Origin: an uncultured Balneolaceae bacterium
GTDB lineage: Bacteria > Bacteroidota > Rhodothermia > Balneolales > Balneolaceae
Length of the DNA: 40,202 nucleotides
Assembly: GCA_937125285.1 (NCBI GenBank)
Contig: CAKZLH010000374.1
Coordinates: 1 to 40,202, forward strand
Reading direction: 5' to 3'
The notes beneath the pieces are model-generated. The model worked only from the letters and a program-made list of their open reading frames with translations, did not search any database and was not told where the DNA came from. Positions 1 through 5,477 of this stretch are shown here, piece after piece; the stretch's first letter is position 1, and each line of letters begins with the position of its first letter. A program made the translations under genes and the position numbers.

Positions 1-42
1 GTTTTTAAGGCTCTCTTTGATTCCTTTTTTCTTTCCTAGCAT
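1..42 (-). CDS. Start of a further leftward gene (partial)
   Basis: An ATG at 42-40 lies 3 nt after the stop codon of the 422-aa gene and opens a frame reading MLGKKKGIKESLKN to the window edge. The spacing fits the tight leftward operon, and a lysine-rich N-terminus is common in small DNA-associated proteins. Only 14 codons are visible, so neither the function nor the reality of the gene can be judged further. Confidence 0.4.
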   Translation of the reverse strand, partial: MLGKKKGIKESLKN

Positions 43-44
43 TT

Positions 45-1313
45 CTATCTGATTTGATGAATAACTTCCGGTTTGAGTACCGCAGCATGAAATAGGTGTA
101 ATAGGGATTGATCGCCCAGTTTGCCGATTCGTGTTTCACATTCTCGATACACCTGAAGCGAAGACTTTCGATTGGAATCCGTCTTTTTCTCGTTGTTCAG
201 GTATTTTTTGATTTGAGTATGGAGAATGAGCTTCTTGCGGACTTCTTCTTTGCGTTCCAAGTGTTTTTGGAGCCACTTTTTGGTTCCGGTGAATCCGGAA
301 GGGTTATTGGTATCGAAATAGCGATACGGTAGTTGAACGAATCTCTTTTCGGGATCCTTGGCAACAAAATCTCGAACGAGGTAAACCCGTTCACAATAAT
401 TCTGATGCACATTGGATAAAAACTTGTCGGAAACAGGCTCGTACCACTTTACAAGCATCTCTTTGGCTTGGTTTTCCTGAAATTCCGTCAGAAAAACATC
501 CCTGTACAAAAGGTTTTTCGCCAGTTTCCACAAGCTCTCTGCATAAAAATTAAGGGAAGTGCTGCGAGCCAAACCGTCCTGTTGTTTCCAGTTTTGTTCA
601 TTATTGGCTCGCTTTCGCACTTTTTCCCCGGTATCTTTAGAAATTTTCGCAACTTTTTCCCCGGTGTTTCCAGTTAAAATGTTTCCAGTAGGGTAACCTG
701 CGTTATTTAAAATTTCCGTGAGCGATAGCGAACTCCGATTTCTTTGGTTACTAGTTCTTCTCTGATCAGGAGATGAACCGTTGGAGTTATCTACACCTAT
801 TAATAAATTATTTTTATTGTAACTATTGTTTCTAGTGTATGTATGAGGACAATTTGTCGTACCCTCATTTTTAATTGATTGATTTTCAAGGTCTTTTTGT
901 TTTGCTTCCTGCAACTCCTTTTCGGCTTCCAAAAGGTCTTTTCGACACCTTGCTAACAGTATTTTAGGGTTTATCAACAACTCATATCCGCTATTGCTTC
1001 CGCAAAATTCCTTGCCAGTGATAATACCTGCTTCTTGTAGTTTGATGATATGTCTTTGAATGGTTCTTGGGCTAACCTTAACCAATCCCGCCAATTGAGA
1101 GTTGTTTGTTTTTAGAGCCGGTAGATTTTCAGCCGTTAGCTCCATTATGCCATTAGCCTTGATTAAAAAGGCTCCGTAAATGCGAATAATTTCCTTGGCG
1201 GTTAGCAGTACACTTGCTTTGATCTTATCTGATAAAGCCTCATGTGAATCGTTGTGGTATTCCACGAACTGATCTAAAGCTTTATAGGAGATTGAATAAT
1301 TGATGACCAACAT
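45..1313 (-). CDS. Winged-helix DNA-binding protein of the mobile element, function unknown
   Basis: This 422-aa protein has an N-terminal helix-turn-helix/winged-helix segment at about residues 66-105 (NSQLAGLVKVSPRTIQRHII), followed by a basic, glutamate-rich helical stretch (about 115-145), a low-complexity Asn/Ser-rich linker (about 150-200) and a charged C-terminal half with no family I recognise. The helix-turn-helix followed by a long basic region resembles accessory or replication-associated proteins of Bacteroidota mobile elements, but that is inference. It is the fourth gene of a leftward operon, 11 nt after the 109-aa gene. Its start at 1313 is an ATG. Replication initiator and transcription regulator are both possible. 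Confidence 0.75.
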   Translation of the reverse strand: MLVINYSISYKALDQFVEYHNDSHEALSDKIKASVLLTAKEIIRIYGAFLIKANGIMELTAENLPALKTNNSQLAGLVKVSPRTIQRHIIKLQEAGIITGKEFCGSNSGYELLINPKILLARCRKDLLEAEKELQEAKQKDLENQSIKNEGTTNCPHTYTRNNSYNKNNLLIGVDNSNGSSPDQRRTSNQRNRSSLSLTEILNNAGYPTGNILTGNTGEKVAKISKDTGEKVRKRANNEQNWKQQDGLARSTSLNFYAESLWKLAKNLLYRDVFLTEFQENQAKEMLVKWYEPVSDKFLSNVHQNYCERVYLVRDFVAKDPEKRFVQLPYRYFDTNNPSGFTGTKKWLQKHLERKEEVRKKLILHTQIKKYLNNEKKTDSNRKSSLQVYRECETRIGKLGDQSLLHLFHAAVLKPEVIHQIR

Positions 1314-1324
1314 GATGATATATT

Positions 1325-1654
1325 TTAAATGACCTGAGCAATCGCTCGATATATTCCAAAGGGTTTTAAGTCCAGGTTCGTAGCTTGTCTAACCAACCTG
1401 AATCGTTTCACCCAAATAATTTCTTGATAGGATGTTGTAATGTCTCCTGCATCGAATTGTGCAACATAAATTTGGAGACCTTGCTTATAGAAGGGTAAAG
1501 GGTTTTTGTAAAGCATGCAGCCCAGTTCAGATTGGAAGCTGTGCCAATCACCGTCCTTCACACCTCTAGGAAGACTGAATTGCAAGCAATCTTCTTCTAG
1601 TGAATGCCCTTCACATGTCAAGACCTTGAAAAATATGTTAGCAGGTCTGACCAT
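1325..1654 (-). CDS. Conserved-looking small protein of unknown function
   Basis: This 109-aa protein (N-terminus MVRPANIFFKVLTCEGHSLE) has no recognised domain. It reads like a compact alpha/beta protein with no signal peptide or membrane segment. Its start overlaps the end of the 34-aa ORF by 17 nt, and it is followed after 11 nt by the winged-helix gene, which argues for translation in one operon. Nothing in the sequence indicates a role; regulation or anti-defence would be guesses. Confidence 0.65.
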   Translation of the reverse strand: MVRPANIFFKVLTCEGHSLEEDCLQFSLPRGVKDGDWHSFQSELGCMLYKNPLPFYKQGLQIYVAQFDAGDITTSYQEIIWVKRFRLVRQATNLDLKPFGIYRAIAQVI

Positions 1655-1742
1655 AAGAAGGGTTTGTTTCTTTTACCTGTTCAATCAATGCCTTCAACTC
1701 TGAAAGGAAAGCATGATATTTACTATTTTGTATAACTTTCAT
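1638..1742 (-). CDS. 34-aa small ORF linking two operon genes
   Basis: The frame reads MKVIQNSKYHAFLSELKALI and continues to a TAA at 1638-1640, 34 residues in all. It starts 8 nt after the stop of the small HTH gene and overlaps the start of the 109-aa gene by 17 nt. Filling the only gap in a tight operon with a predicted amphipathic helix supports a real small protein or a translational-coupling leader. It is too short to assign a family. Confidence 0.45.
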   Translation of the reverse strand: MKVIQNSKYHAFLSELKALIEQVKETNPSYGQTC

Positions 1743-1750
1743 AAGCAGAA

Positions 1751-1993
1751 TTAGTATTCTTTGTTTAGCACTTCTTCGGCATGACGTTTCAATTCAGCAC
1801 GCTTTTCTTTCATTTCTTGGATGATTATCCAACCCTCTTTCCAAATTTTTTCAGCGAGATGAAGACGTATTTCTTCTCCTTCCAAAAACTTATAAATTGT
1901 TGGACGTGAGATACCTGTACGGCTTTTTATCATCTGTATTCCTTTTAAAGGAAGCTCATCTTTGAACCCTTTAATTTCTTCTCGTGTAAACAT
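1751..1993 (-). CDS. Small helix-turn-helix regulator
   Basis: This 80-aa protein has a helix-turn-helix at about residues 17-45 (IQMIKSRTGISRPTIYKFLE) followed by a charged C-terminal helix rich in Lys and Glu that could serve dimerisation. It is the first gene of the leftward operon and diverges from another HTH gene across a 115-bp AT-rich region with a clear promoter. It probably controls one or both divergent promoters; repeated GTAAAC sites there are candidate operators. Whether it represses or activates cannot be told. Confidence 0.7.
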   Translation of the reverse strand: MFTREEIKGFKDELPLKGIQMIKSRTGISRPTIYKFLEGEEIRLHLAEKIWKEGWIIIQEMKEKRAELKRHAEEVLNKEY

Positions 1994-2016
1994 GTTGTAA
2001 ATATTTTGTAAATTTG

Positions 2017-2049
2017 TTTACCTTAAATAAATATTATTACATATATTTG
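2017..2049 (+). promoter_or_regulatory. Rightward promoter candidate for the second element operon
   Basis: TATATTTG at 2042-2049 fits the TAnnTTTG -7 pattern. The -33 position holds TTTA (2017-2020) at 21-nt spacing; a perfect TTTG at 2013-2016 would need 25 nt. The -7 box lies 3 nt from the divergent -7 box at 2053-2060, so polymerase could hardly occupy both promoters at once. Confidence 0.4.
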
Positions 2050-2052
2050 CGA

Positions 2053-2085
2053 CAAAGATATACTAAAATAGTAAACTAACACAAA
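2053..2085 (-). promoter_or_regulatory. Leftward promoter of the mobile-element operon (TTTG-N21-TATCTTTG)
   Basis: On the minus strand TTTG (2085-2082) is followed after 21 nt by TATCTTTG (2060-2053), matching the known Bacteroidetes housekeeping pattern TTG-N19-21-TAnnTTTG. The same -7 octamer is seen at the tRNA promoter in this window. It lies about 60 nt upstream of the small HTH gene. Confidence 0.6.
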
Positions 2086-2108
2086 TAAATTTATAAAAAT
2101 GGTAAACT

Positions 2109-2714
2109 ATGATTAACAAAGATATTACCAGAGAGATGCTGAACGAACGGTATGTATCTGCAATAGAACACCTTATGCGAGTGCATACACTTAAGAATCA
2201 GCGTGAATTTTCTGCAAAGATGCAAGAGAATCCCACGGTATTCTCTCAAATTAAGTCAGGAAATAGGAATGCCTCGCTTACACAGTTAACTAAAATTGTA
2301 AACGATTTTGACCTTAATGCAAACTATTTTCTAAAGTTTGAGAATCAAAAGGAGCCAATCGAATACAGCGAGCTGAACATTAACCCAACAATTTCAGGAA
2401 ATAATCAGGATGTGATGGTTGGTAAGAATGTCTCTAAAAATGACGGAGTTGTTCATGGAGACTTCTACAATGTAGAGAAGCTAATCAATCAAGCTCCACC
2501 GGAGTTAAGGGAACATATCAGACAGTTGCAAACCAAGTATGAGCTGCTAGAAAAAGAAAACAGCAAATTCAAGGACGAAGTCAGCGAATTAAAAAAAATA
2601 ATCGCAAACATGACTTCGCAGCTCAATGACGCACATGCTCAAATCAAAGAGAAAGACGAGCGTTTGTATCAGGCACAATGCGAACTGATAGAAGTGTACA
2701 AAAAGAAAAAGTAG
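2109..2714 (+). CDS. Helix-turn-helix regulator with C-terminal coiled coil
   Basis: This 201-aa protein begins with an XRE/phage-repressor-like DNA-binding region (about residues 10-75, including QREFSAKMQENPTVFSQIKS and a following LTKIVNDFDLNANYF segment). Residues about 95-135 form a Gly/Asn-rich linker, and residues about 138-201 are a strongly charged heptad-like coiled coil. No peptidase-type repressor domain is visible, so control by self-cleavage is unlikely; oligomerisation through the coiled coil is inferred. It is first in the rightward operon that ends in the recombinase, 4 nt ahead of the next gene, which suggests it controls recombinase expression. Confidence 0.7.
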   Translation: MINKDITREMLNERYVSAIEHLMRVHTLKNQREFSAKMQENPTVFSQIKSGNRNASLTQLTKIVNDFDLNANYFLKFENQKEPIEYSELNINPTISGNNQDVMVGKNVSKNDGVVHGDFYNVEKLINQAPPELREHIRQLQTKYELLEKENSKFKDEVSELKKIIANMTSQLNDAHAQIKEKDERLYQAQCELIEVYKKKK

Positions 2715-2718
2715 GACT

Positions 2719-3381
2719 ATGAAGAGCAATAATCACATAACAACAAGTCAAGCTCCATTAGAGCATTTGCTTTTTTGTTTACGAAACGAAAAAGTGGACT
2801 GTGTTTTATTGTCTTCTGATCAAAAAGTAAGTCTTTCATTTATTGATGGTATTAATAAAGCAATCCTATATCAAACAACCGAGTTTCAATTAAACGAAGC
2901 AGCTATTCAGGAATTATCGTCATCGCTTAACGAACAAACTAACAGAAATGGTATATGGCTTAGTTATTTAGAAAGTCGTGTATTGGACGTATTAGTGGGT
3001 GAAAAGGCGGTTCTGCTTATCATTAATAAGAACGGTCAATTGCTTACTGGATTAAAAGGTGTTGGGTATTTCGTTATCCATCTTTCGGAATTGATTCAAG
3101 AAACCTTTCCGGGAATCTATCAATTAGCAAAGGAATTGAATCTGATAGCAATTGAACAAAAGGAATCAAAAGCATTGGATTTTATACAAAACAGGAACTA
3201 CCACAGCGTTAAAGTAATCAAACGCAAAGGTCAGCTTGATAGAGTGGAATGCGAAGAGAAAATGCCCATTGACAAAAGGGTAATTGATATAATGAGAGAT
3301 GCTGCCTTCCAAAGTATTTCCATCAACCAGGAGGACGGAAAGGCAGTACACATTAATAGAGTAGTAAAACAAAAGTTATGA
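2719..3381 (+). CDS. 220-aa protein of unknown function in the recombinase operon
   Basis: The protein starts MKSNNHITTSQAPLEHLLF and shows alternating beta and helical stretches with no signal peptide or membrane segment. I recognise no domain. The C-terminal 45 residues (about 175-220) are charged and contain a predicted helix (KRVIDIMRDAAFQSI) followed by a lysine-rich end. Its stop overlaps the start of the next small ORF by 4 nt (ATGA), a sign of coupled translation. Its position between regulator and recombinase suggests an element maintenance or control role, but this is context only. Confidence 0.6.
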   Translation: MKSNNHITTSQAPLEHLLFCLRNEKVDCVLLSSDQKVSLSFIDGINKAILYQTTEFQLNEAAIQELSSSLNEQTNRNGIWLSYLESRVLDVLVGEKAVLLIINKNGQLLTGLKGVGYFVIHLSELIQETFPGIYQLAKELNLIAIEQKESKALDFIQNRNYHSVKVIKRKGQLDRVECEEKMPIDKRVIDIMRDAAFQSISINQEDGKAVHINRVVKQKL

Positions 3382-3512
3382 AAGCTTTGAGAAATATTCA
3401 GGCAACATCACAAACACTGGTCTTATCAAAAGATTTGAGGGATTGGCGAAGTGAAGTAAAATGCAAACGAGAGAAAATGGATCTCATGCGGAAACGTATC
3501 GAAAAATTCTAA
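3378..3512 (+). CDS. 44-aa small basic protein
   Basis: The ORF reads MKALRNIQATSQTLVLSKDL and ends RKRIEKF, 44 residues rich in Lys and Arg. It begins inside the stop codon of the 220-aa gene (ATGA overlap), which favours translation. Its last 52 nt overlap the next small ORF in another frame, so the two may be coupled, or one may be spurious. A small DNA-binding or recombination directionality role would fit the place and charge but is not shown by any motif. Confidence 0.45.
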   Translation: MKALRNIQATSQTLVLSKDLRDWRSEVKCKREKMDLMRKRIEKF

Positions 3513-3604
3513 AAGCAGAAAAAATGACACCGGAGAGACTTAGAACTTTTCCGGGATTTGAAGAAATAAAGGAAGATGAAGCAAAACATGTAATTGAAAC
3601 TTAG
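3461..3604 (+). CDS. 47-aa small protein directly before the recombinase
   Basis: The ORF starts MQTRENGSHAETYRKILKAE and continues with MTPERLRTFPGFEEIKEDEA, 47 residues. The second half resembles short conserved helical proteins I recall beside recombinases in Bacteroidota elements (a TPE-LR-F-GFE-I-DE-A pattern with two helices). An internal ATG at 3524 would give just that 26-residue part. It overlaps the previous small ORF and is 49 nt from the recombinase start. Its function is unknown. Confidence 0.45.
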   Translation: MQTRENGSHAETYRKILKAEKMTPERLRTFPGFEEIKEDEAKHVIET

Positions 3605-3653
3605 GAGTGTTTTTGTGGAATCATTGTAAAACATATATCGAAAAAAGAAGATT

Positions 3654-5309
3654 ATGAAGAACCTTGATATTTTTAAGCCATTTGCGAAGCAATCAAAAGG
3701 GCAGTCGATCAATACTGATGGAAAAGCAGTAATCTATACAAGGGTATCGACCAAAGAACAAGCTGAAAACAATGCCAGTTTAGAAACTCAAAAGAAGTAT
3801 TGTTTAGAATTCGCAAAGCGGAAAAATATTGAAGTGATTGAGTATTTCGGTGGAACCTACGAATCTGCCAAAAGCGATGAAAGAAAGCAATTTCAGAAAA
3901 TGCTGACTTTCGTTAAAAGAAGAAAAGACATTTCTTATATCATCGTATATTCTTACGATAGATTTTCAAGAACTGGAGCAAACGGAGCTTATATCAGTGA
4001 TACATTGAAGCAGCAGGGAATTGTAACGCTTTCAGCTACTCAGGAAGTGGATGCCATGACCGCAGCAGGATCCTTTCAACAAAACCTTTACTACATGTTC
4101 AGTCAATTCGATAACGAATTGAGAAGAGATAAGTCGGTATCAGGAATGCGTGAAAAACTTAGAAAAGGATATTGGATCGGAACTATTCCATTTGGCTACA
4201 CCAACCTCAATCCGGGCAAAGGAAAAGAACAGGATATAGTTATCAATGAAGAAGGAGAACTATTAAGACATGCCTTTATATGGAAGGCAAACGAAGATAT
4301 AACCCATAATGAAATCTCCGATCGATTAGCAAAGAAGGGATTGAAAGTAACAGCCAAGAAATTGAGCGACCTTTTTAGAAACCCATTCTATTGTGGTTTA
4401 GTAGTAAGCTCTCATATCCCCGGAGAAGTAGTGGAAGGCAAACATGAGGGCTTAGTATCAAAAGAAATATTTCTGAAGATTCACAAACTATTAAACAAGC
4501 GTGGATATGGAGAGAAACGCAATGCAGATTGCGAACATCTTCCTTTAAAGCAATTCGTTCGTTCAGCAGATTGTGACACACCTTACACAGGCTATTTGGT
4601 TAGAAAGAAAGGTTTATACTATTACAAGAACAACCGAATCGGAGCAAAAGAAAATAGAAGTGCCAAAGTGATGCACGAGAAGTTCACAGACCTTTTGAAG
4701 AACTATCAAATTCAAGATAAGAAATACATCGCTCCGATGAAGGAGATCATGTATTACACTTTCAAGGCTGAACATGAAGCAAAAATTCAAGAGACCGCAG
4801 TTCAGCAAAAACAAATATTAGAACTTGCAACCAAGCTAGAAAGATTGGAAGAGCGATACGTTTTTGAGGAAATCTCACAAGGTCAATACGAGAAGTTCAA
4901 GCAAAAGCTAGAAGCTGAGAAGTACGAAATTGAGGAAAGTTTGTATAGCAACGGTTTTAATTTATCGAACCTTGAAAAAGCCATTGATTTATCATTGAAA
5001 TATTCCCTAAAACTCCCTGAATTGTGGGATTCTGGCGATTTAGAGGTAAAGAGAAGTATTCAAAAAATGGTGTTTCCGGACGGGATTCTGTATGACTTCA
5101 AAAATGACGATTATCGAACCACAAGAATAAATTCAATTTTCAGCGTAATCCCTTCATTATCAGTAAAAAACAAGCATAAAAAAAACGGGAATAAAACTGA
5201 AAATTCAGATTATTCCCGTTTAGTACGCCCATCAGGACTCGAACCTGAAACCTATTGCTTAGAAGGCAATTGCTCTATCCAGTTGAGCTATGGGCGCATC
5301 CACACATAG
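3654..5309 (+). CDS. Large serine recombinase (integrase of the element)
   Basis: Catalyses site-specific integration and excision through a serine nucleophile. The catalytic resolvase domain spans about residues 24-170, with the active motif YTRVSTKEQ (Ser32, Arg30) and a conserved SYDRFSR segment. A recombinase domain follows (about 170-285), then a region where a zinc ribbon is expected (about 295-345), and a long coiled coil (about 380-440). The ribbon looks degenerate: only Cys pairs with non-standard spacing remain. Residues about 524-551 are a translation of the antisense strand of the tRNA-Arg gene and the stop lies 10 nt beyond that gene, so the C-terminus is site-dependent. The start is supported by an AGAAGA sequence upstream. 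The frame also crosses the tRNA terminator hairpin. Confidence 0.92.
   Translation: MKNLDIFKPFAKQSKGQSINTDGKAVIYTRVSTKEQAENNASLETQKKYCLEFAKRKNIEVIEYFGGTYESAKSDERKQFQKMLTFVKRRKDISYIIVYSYDRFSRTGANGAYISDTLKQQGIVTLSATQEVDAMTAAGSFQQNLYYMFSQFDNELRRDKSVSGMREKLRKGYWIGTIPFGYTNLNPGKGKEQDIVINEEGELLRHAFIWKANEDITHNEISDRLAKKGLKVTAKKLSDLFRNPFYCGLVVSSHIPGEVVEGKHEGLVSKEIFLKIHKLLNKRGYGEKRNADCEHLPLKQFVRSADCDTPYTGYLVRKKGLYYYKNNRIGAKENRSAKVMHEKFTDLLKNYQIQDKKYIAPMKEIMYYTFKAEHEAKIQETAVQQKQILELATKLERLEERYVFEEISQGQYEKFKQKLEAEKYEIEESLYSNGFNLSNLEKAIDLSLKYSLKLPELWDSGDLEVKRSIQKMVFPDGILYDFKNDDYRTTRINSIFSVIPSLSVKNKHKKNGNKTENSDYSRLVRPSGLEPETYCLEGNCSIQLSYGRIHT
5183..5221 (-). terminator. Intrinsic terminator of the tRNA-Pro/tRNA-Arg unit
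   Basis: A 12-bp perfect stem (AAACGGGAATAA at 5183-5194 with its complement at 5210-5221) surrounds an inner 5-bp palindrome (CTGAA/TTCAG). On the minus strand it follows the tRNA-Arg 3' end by 2 nt and is followed by a run of T residues, as expected of a Rho-independent terminator. It also lies inside the recombinase reading frame, so tRNA read-through antisense to the recombinase would be limited. Confidence 0.8.
5222..5262. other. Possible attachment site at the tRNA-Arg 3' half
   Basis: The element/chromosome junction must lie near the tRNA-Arg 3' end, since the recombinase frame enters here. Integration at tRNA 3' ends usually rebuilds the T-arm and acceptor strand. The second copy of the core is outside the window, so the exact crossover cannot be placed. 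Because the terminator at 5183-5221 could belong to either partner, the junction could also be left of the tRNA. Confidence 0.3.
5224..5297 (-). tRNA. tRNA-Arg (anticodon TCT)
   Basis: The minus strand folds into a 74-nt cloverleaf: acceptor GCGCCCA with TGGGCGT, D stem GCTC/GAGC, anticodon stem ATTGC/GCAAT with loop CTTCTAA (anticodon TCT), T stem TCAGG/CCTGA with loop TTCGAGT. The discriminator is A and no CCA is encoded. Position 1-72 is a G-U pair. It decodes AGA (and AGG by wobble). It follows tRNA-Pro by 29 nt, ends at the terminator, and abuts the integrated element. Confidence 0.95.
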
Positions 5310-5326
5310 TCATGAGGGTCTAAAAG

Positions 5327-5400
5327 TCGGGGAGACAGGATTTGAACCTGCGACCCTTCGCTCCCAAAGCGAATGCGCTACCGGACTGCGCCACTCCCCG
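5327..5400 (-). tRNA. tRNA-Pro (anticodon TGG)
   Basis: The minus strand folds into a 74-nt cloverleaf with acceptor CGGGGAG/CTCCCCG, anticodon stem TTCGC/GCGAA and loop TTTGGGA (anticodon TGG), and T stem GCAGG/CCTGT-type pairing with loop TTCAAAT. The discriminator is A and CCA is not encoded. It is the first gene of a two-tRNA unit, 13 nt downstream of a TATCTTTG promoter box. Confidence 0.95.
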
Positions 5401-5413
5401 AATCAATAGACAC

Positions 5414-5445
5414 CAAAGATACTGCTTTATCTGCCCAGTTGGCAA
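5414..5445 (-). promoter_or_regulatory. Promoter of the tRNA-Pro/tRNA-Arg unit (TTG-N21-TATCTTTG)
   Basis: On the minus strand TTG (5445-5443) is followed after 21 nt by TATCTTTG (5421-5414), a full match to the Bacteroidetes pattern. The box ends 13 nt before the first base of tRNA-Pro. Confidence 0.65.
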
Positions 5446-5477
5446 GCTAAATATTAAATTAATTTATACAGACAAAT

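Larger units (their letters stand above)
2016..2107. promoter_or_regulatory. Three GTAAAC-type sites in the divergent control region
   Basis: GTTTACC at 2016-2022 is the inverse of GGTAAAC at 2101-2107, and GTAAAC recurs at 2071-2076. One copy overlaps the rightward -33 region, one lies between the boxes of the leftward promoter, and one is directly before the start codon at 2109. This arrangement suits binding by one of the two flanking HTH proteins. The motif is short and the region AT-rich, so chance occurrence is possible. Confidence 0.4.
1..5223. mobile_element. Right end of an integrative element next to tRNA-Arg
   Basis: The block holds a large serine recombinase at its inner edge, two divergent regulator-led operons, several tiny overlapping ORFs and no housekeeping gene, and it is visibly AT-rich compared with the chromosome to its right. 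It ends at the 3' end of a tRNA-Arg gene, a usual integration place. The left end is outside the window, so size, cargo and the second attachment site are unknown. No conjugation or relaxase gene is visible, so it cannot be decided whether this is a conjugative element, a mobilizable element or a prophage remnant. Confidence 0.75.

Noticed and set aside
1-5223. Transposon or insertion sequence with terminal inverted repeats
   Set aside because: No transposase or terminal inverted repeats were seen; the recombinase is a large serine type.
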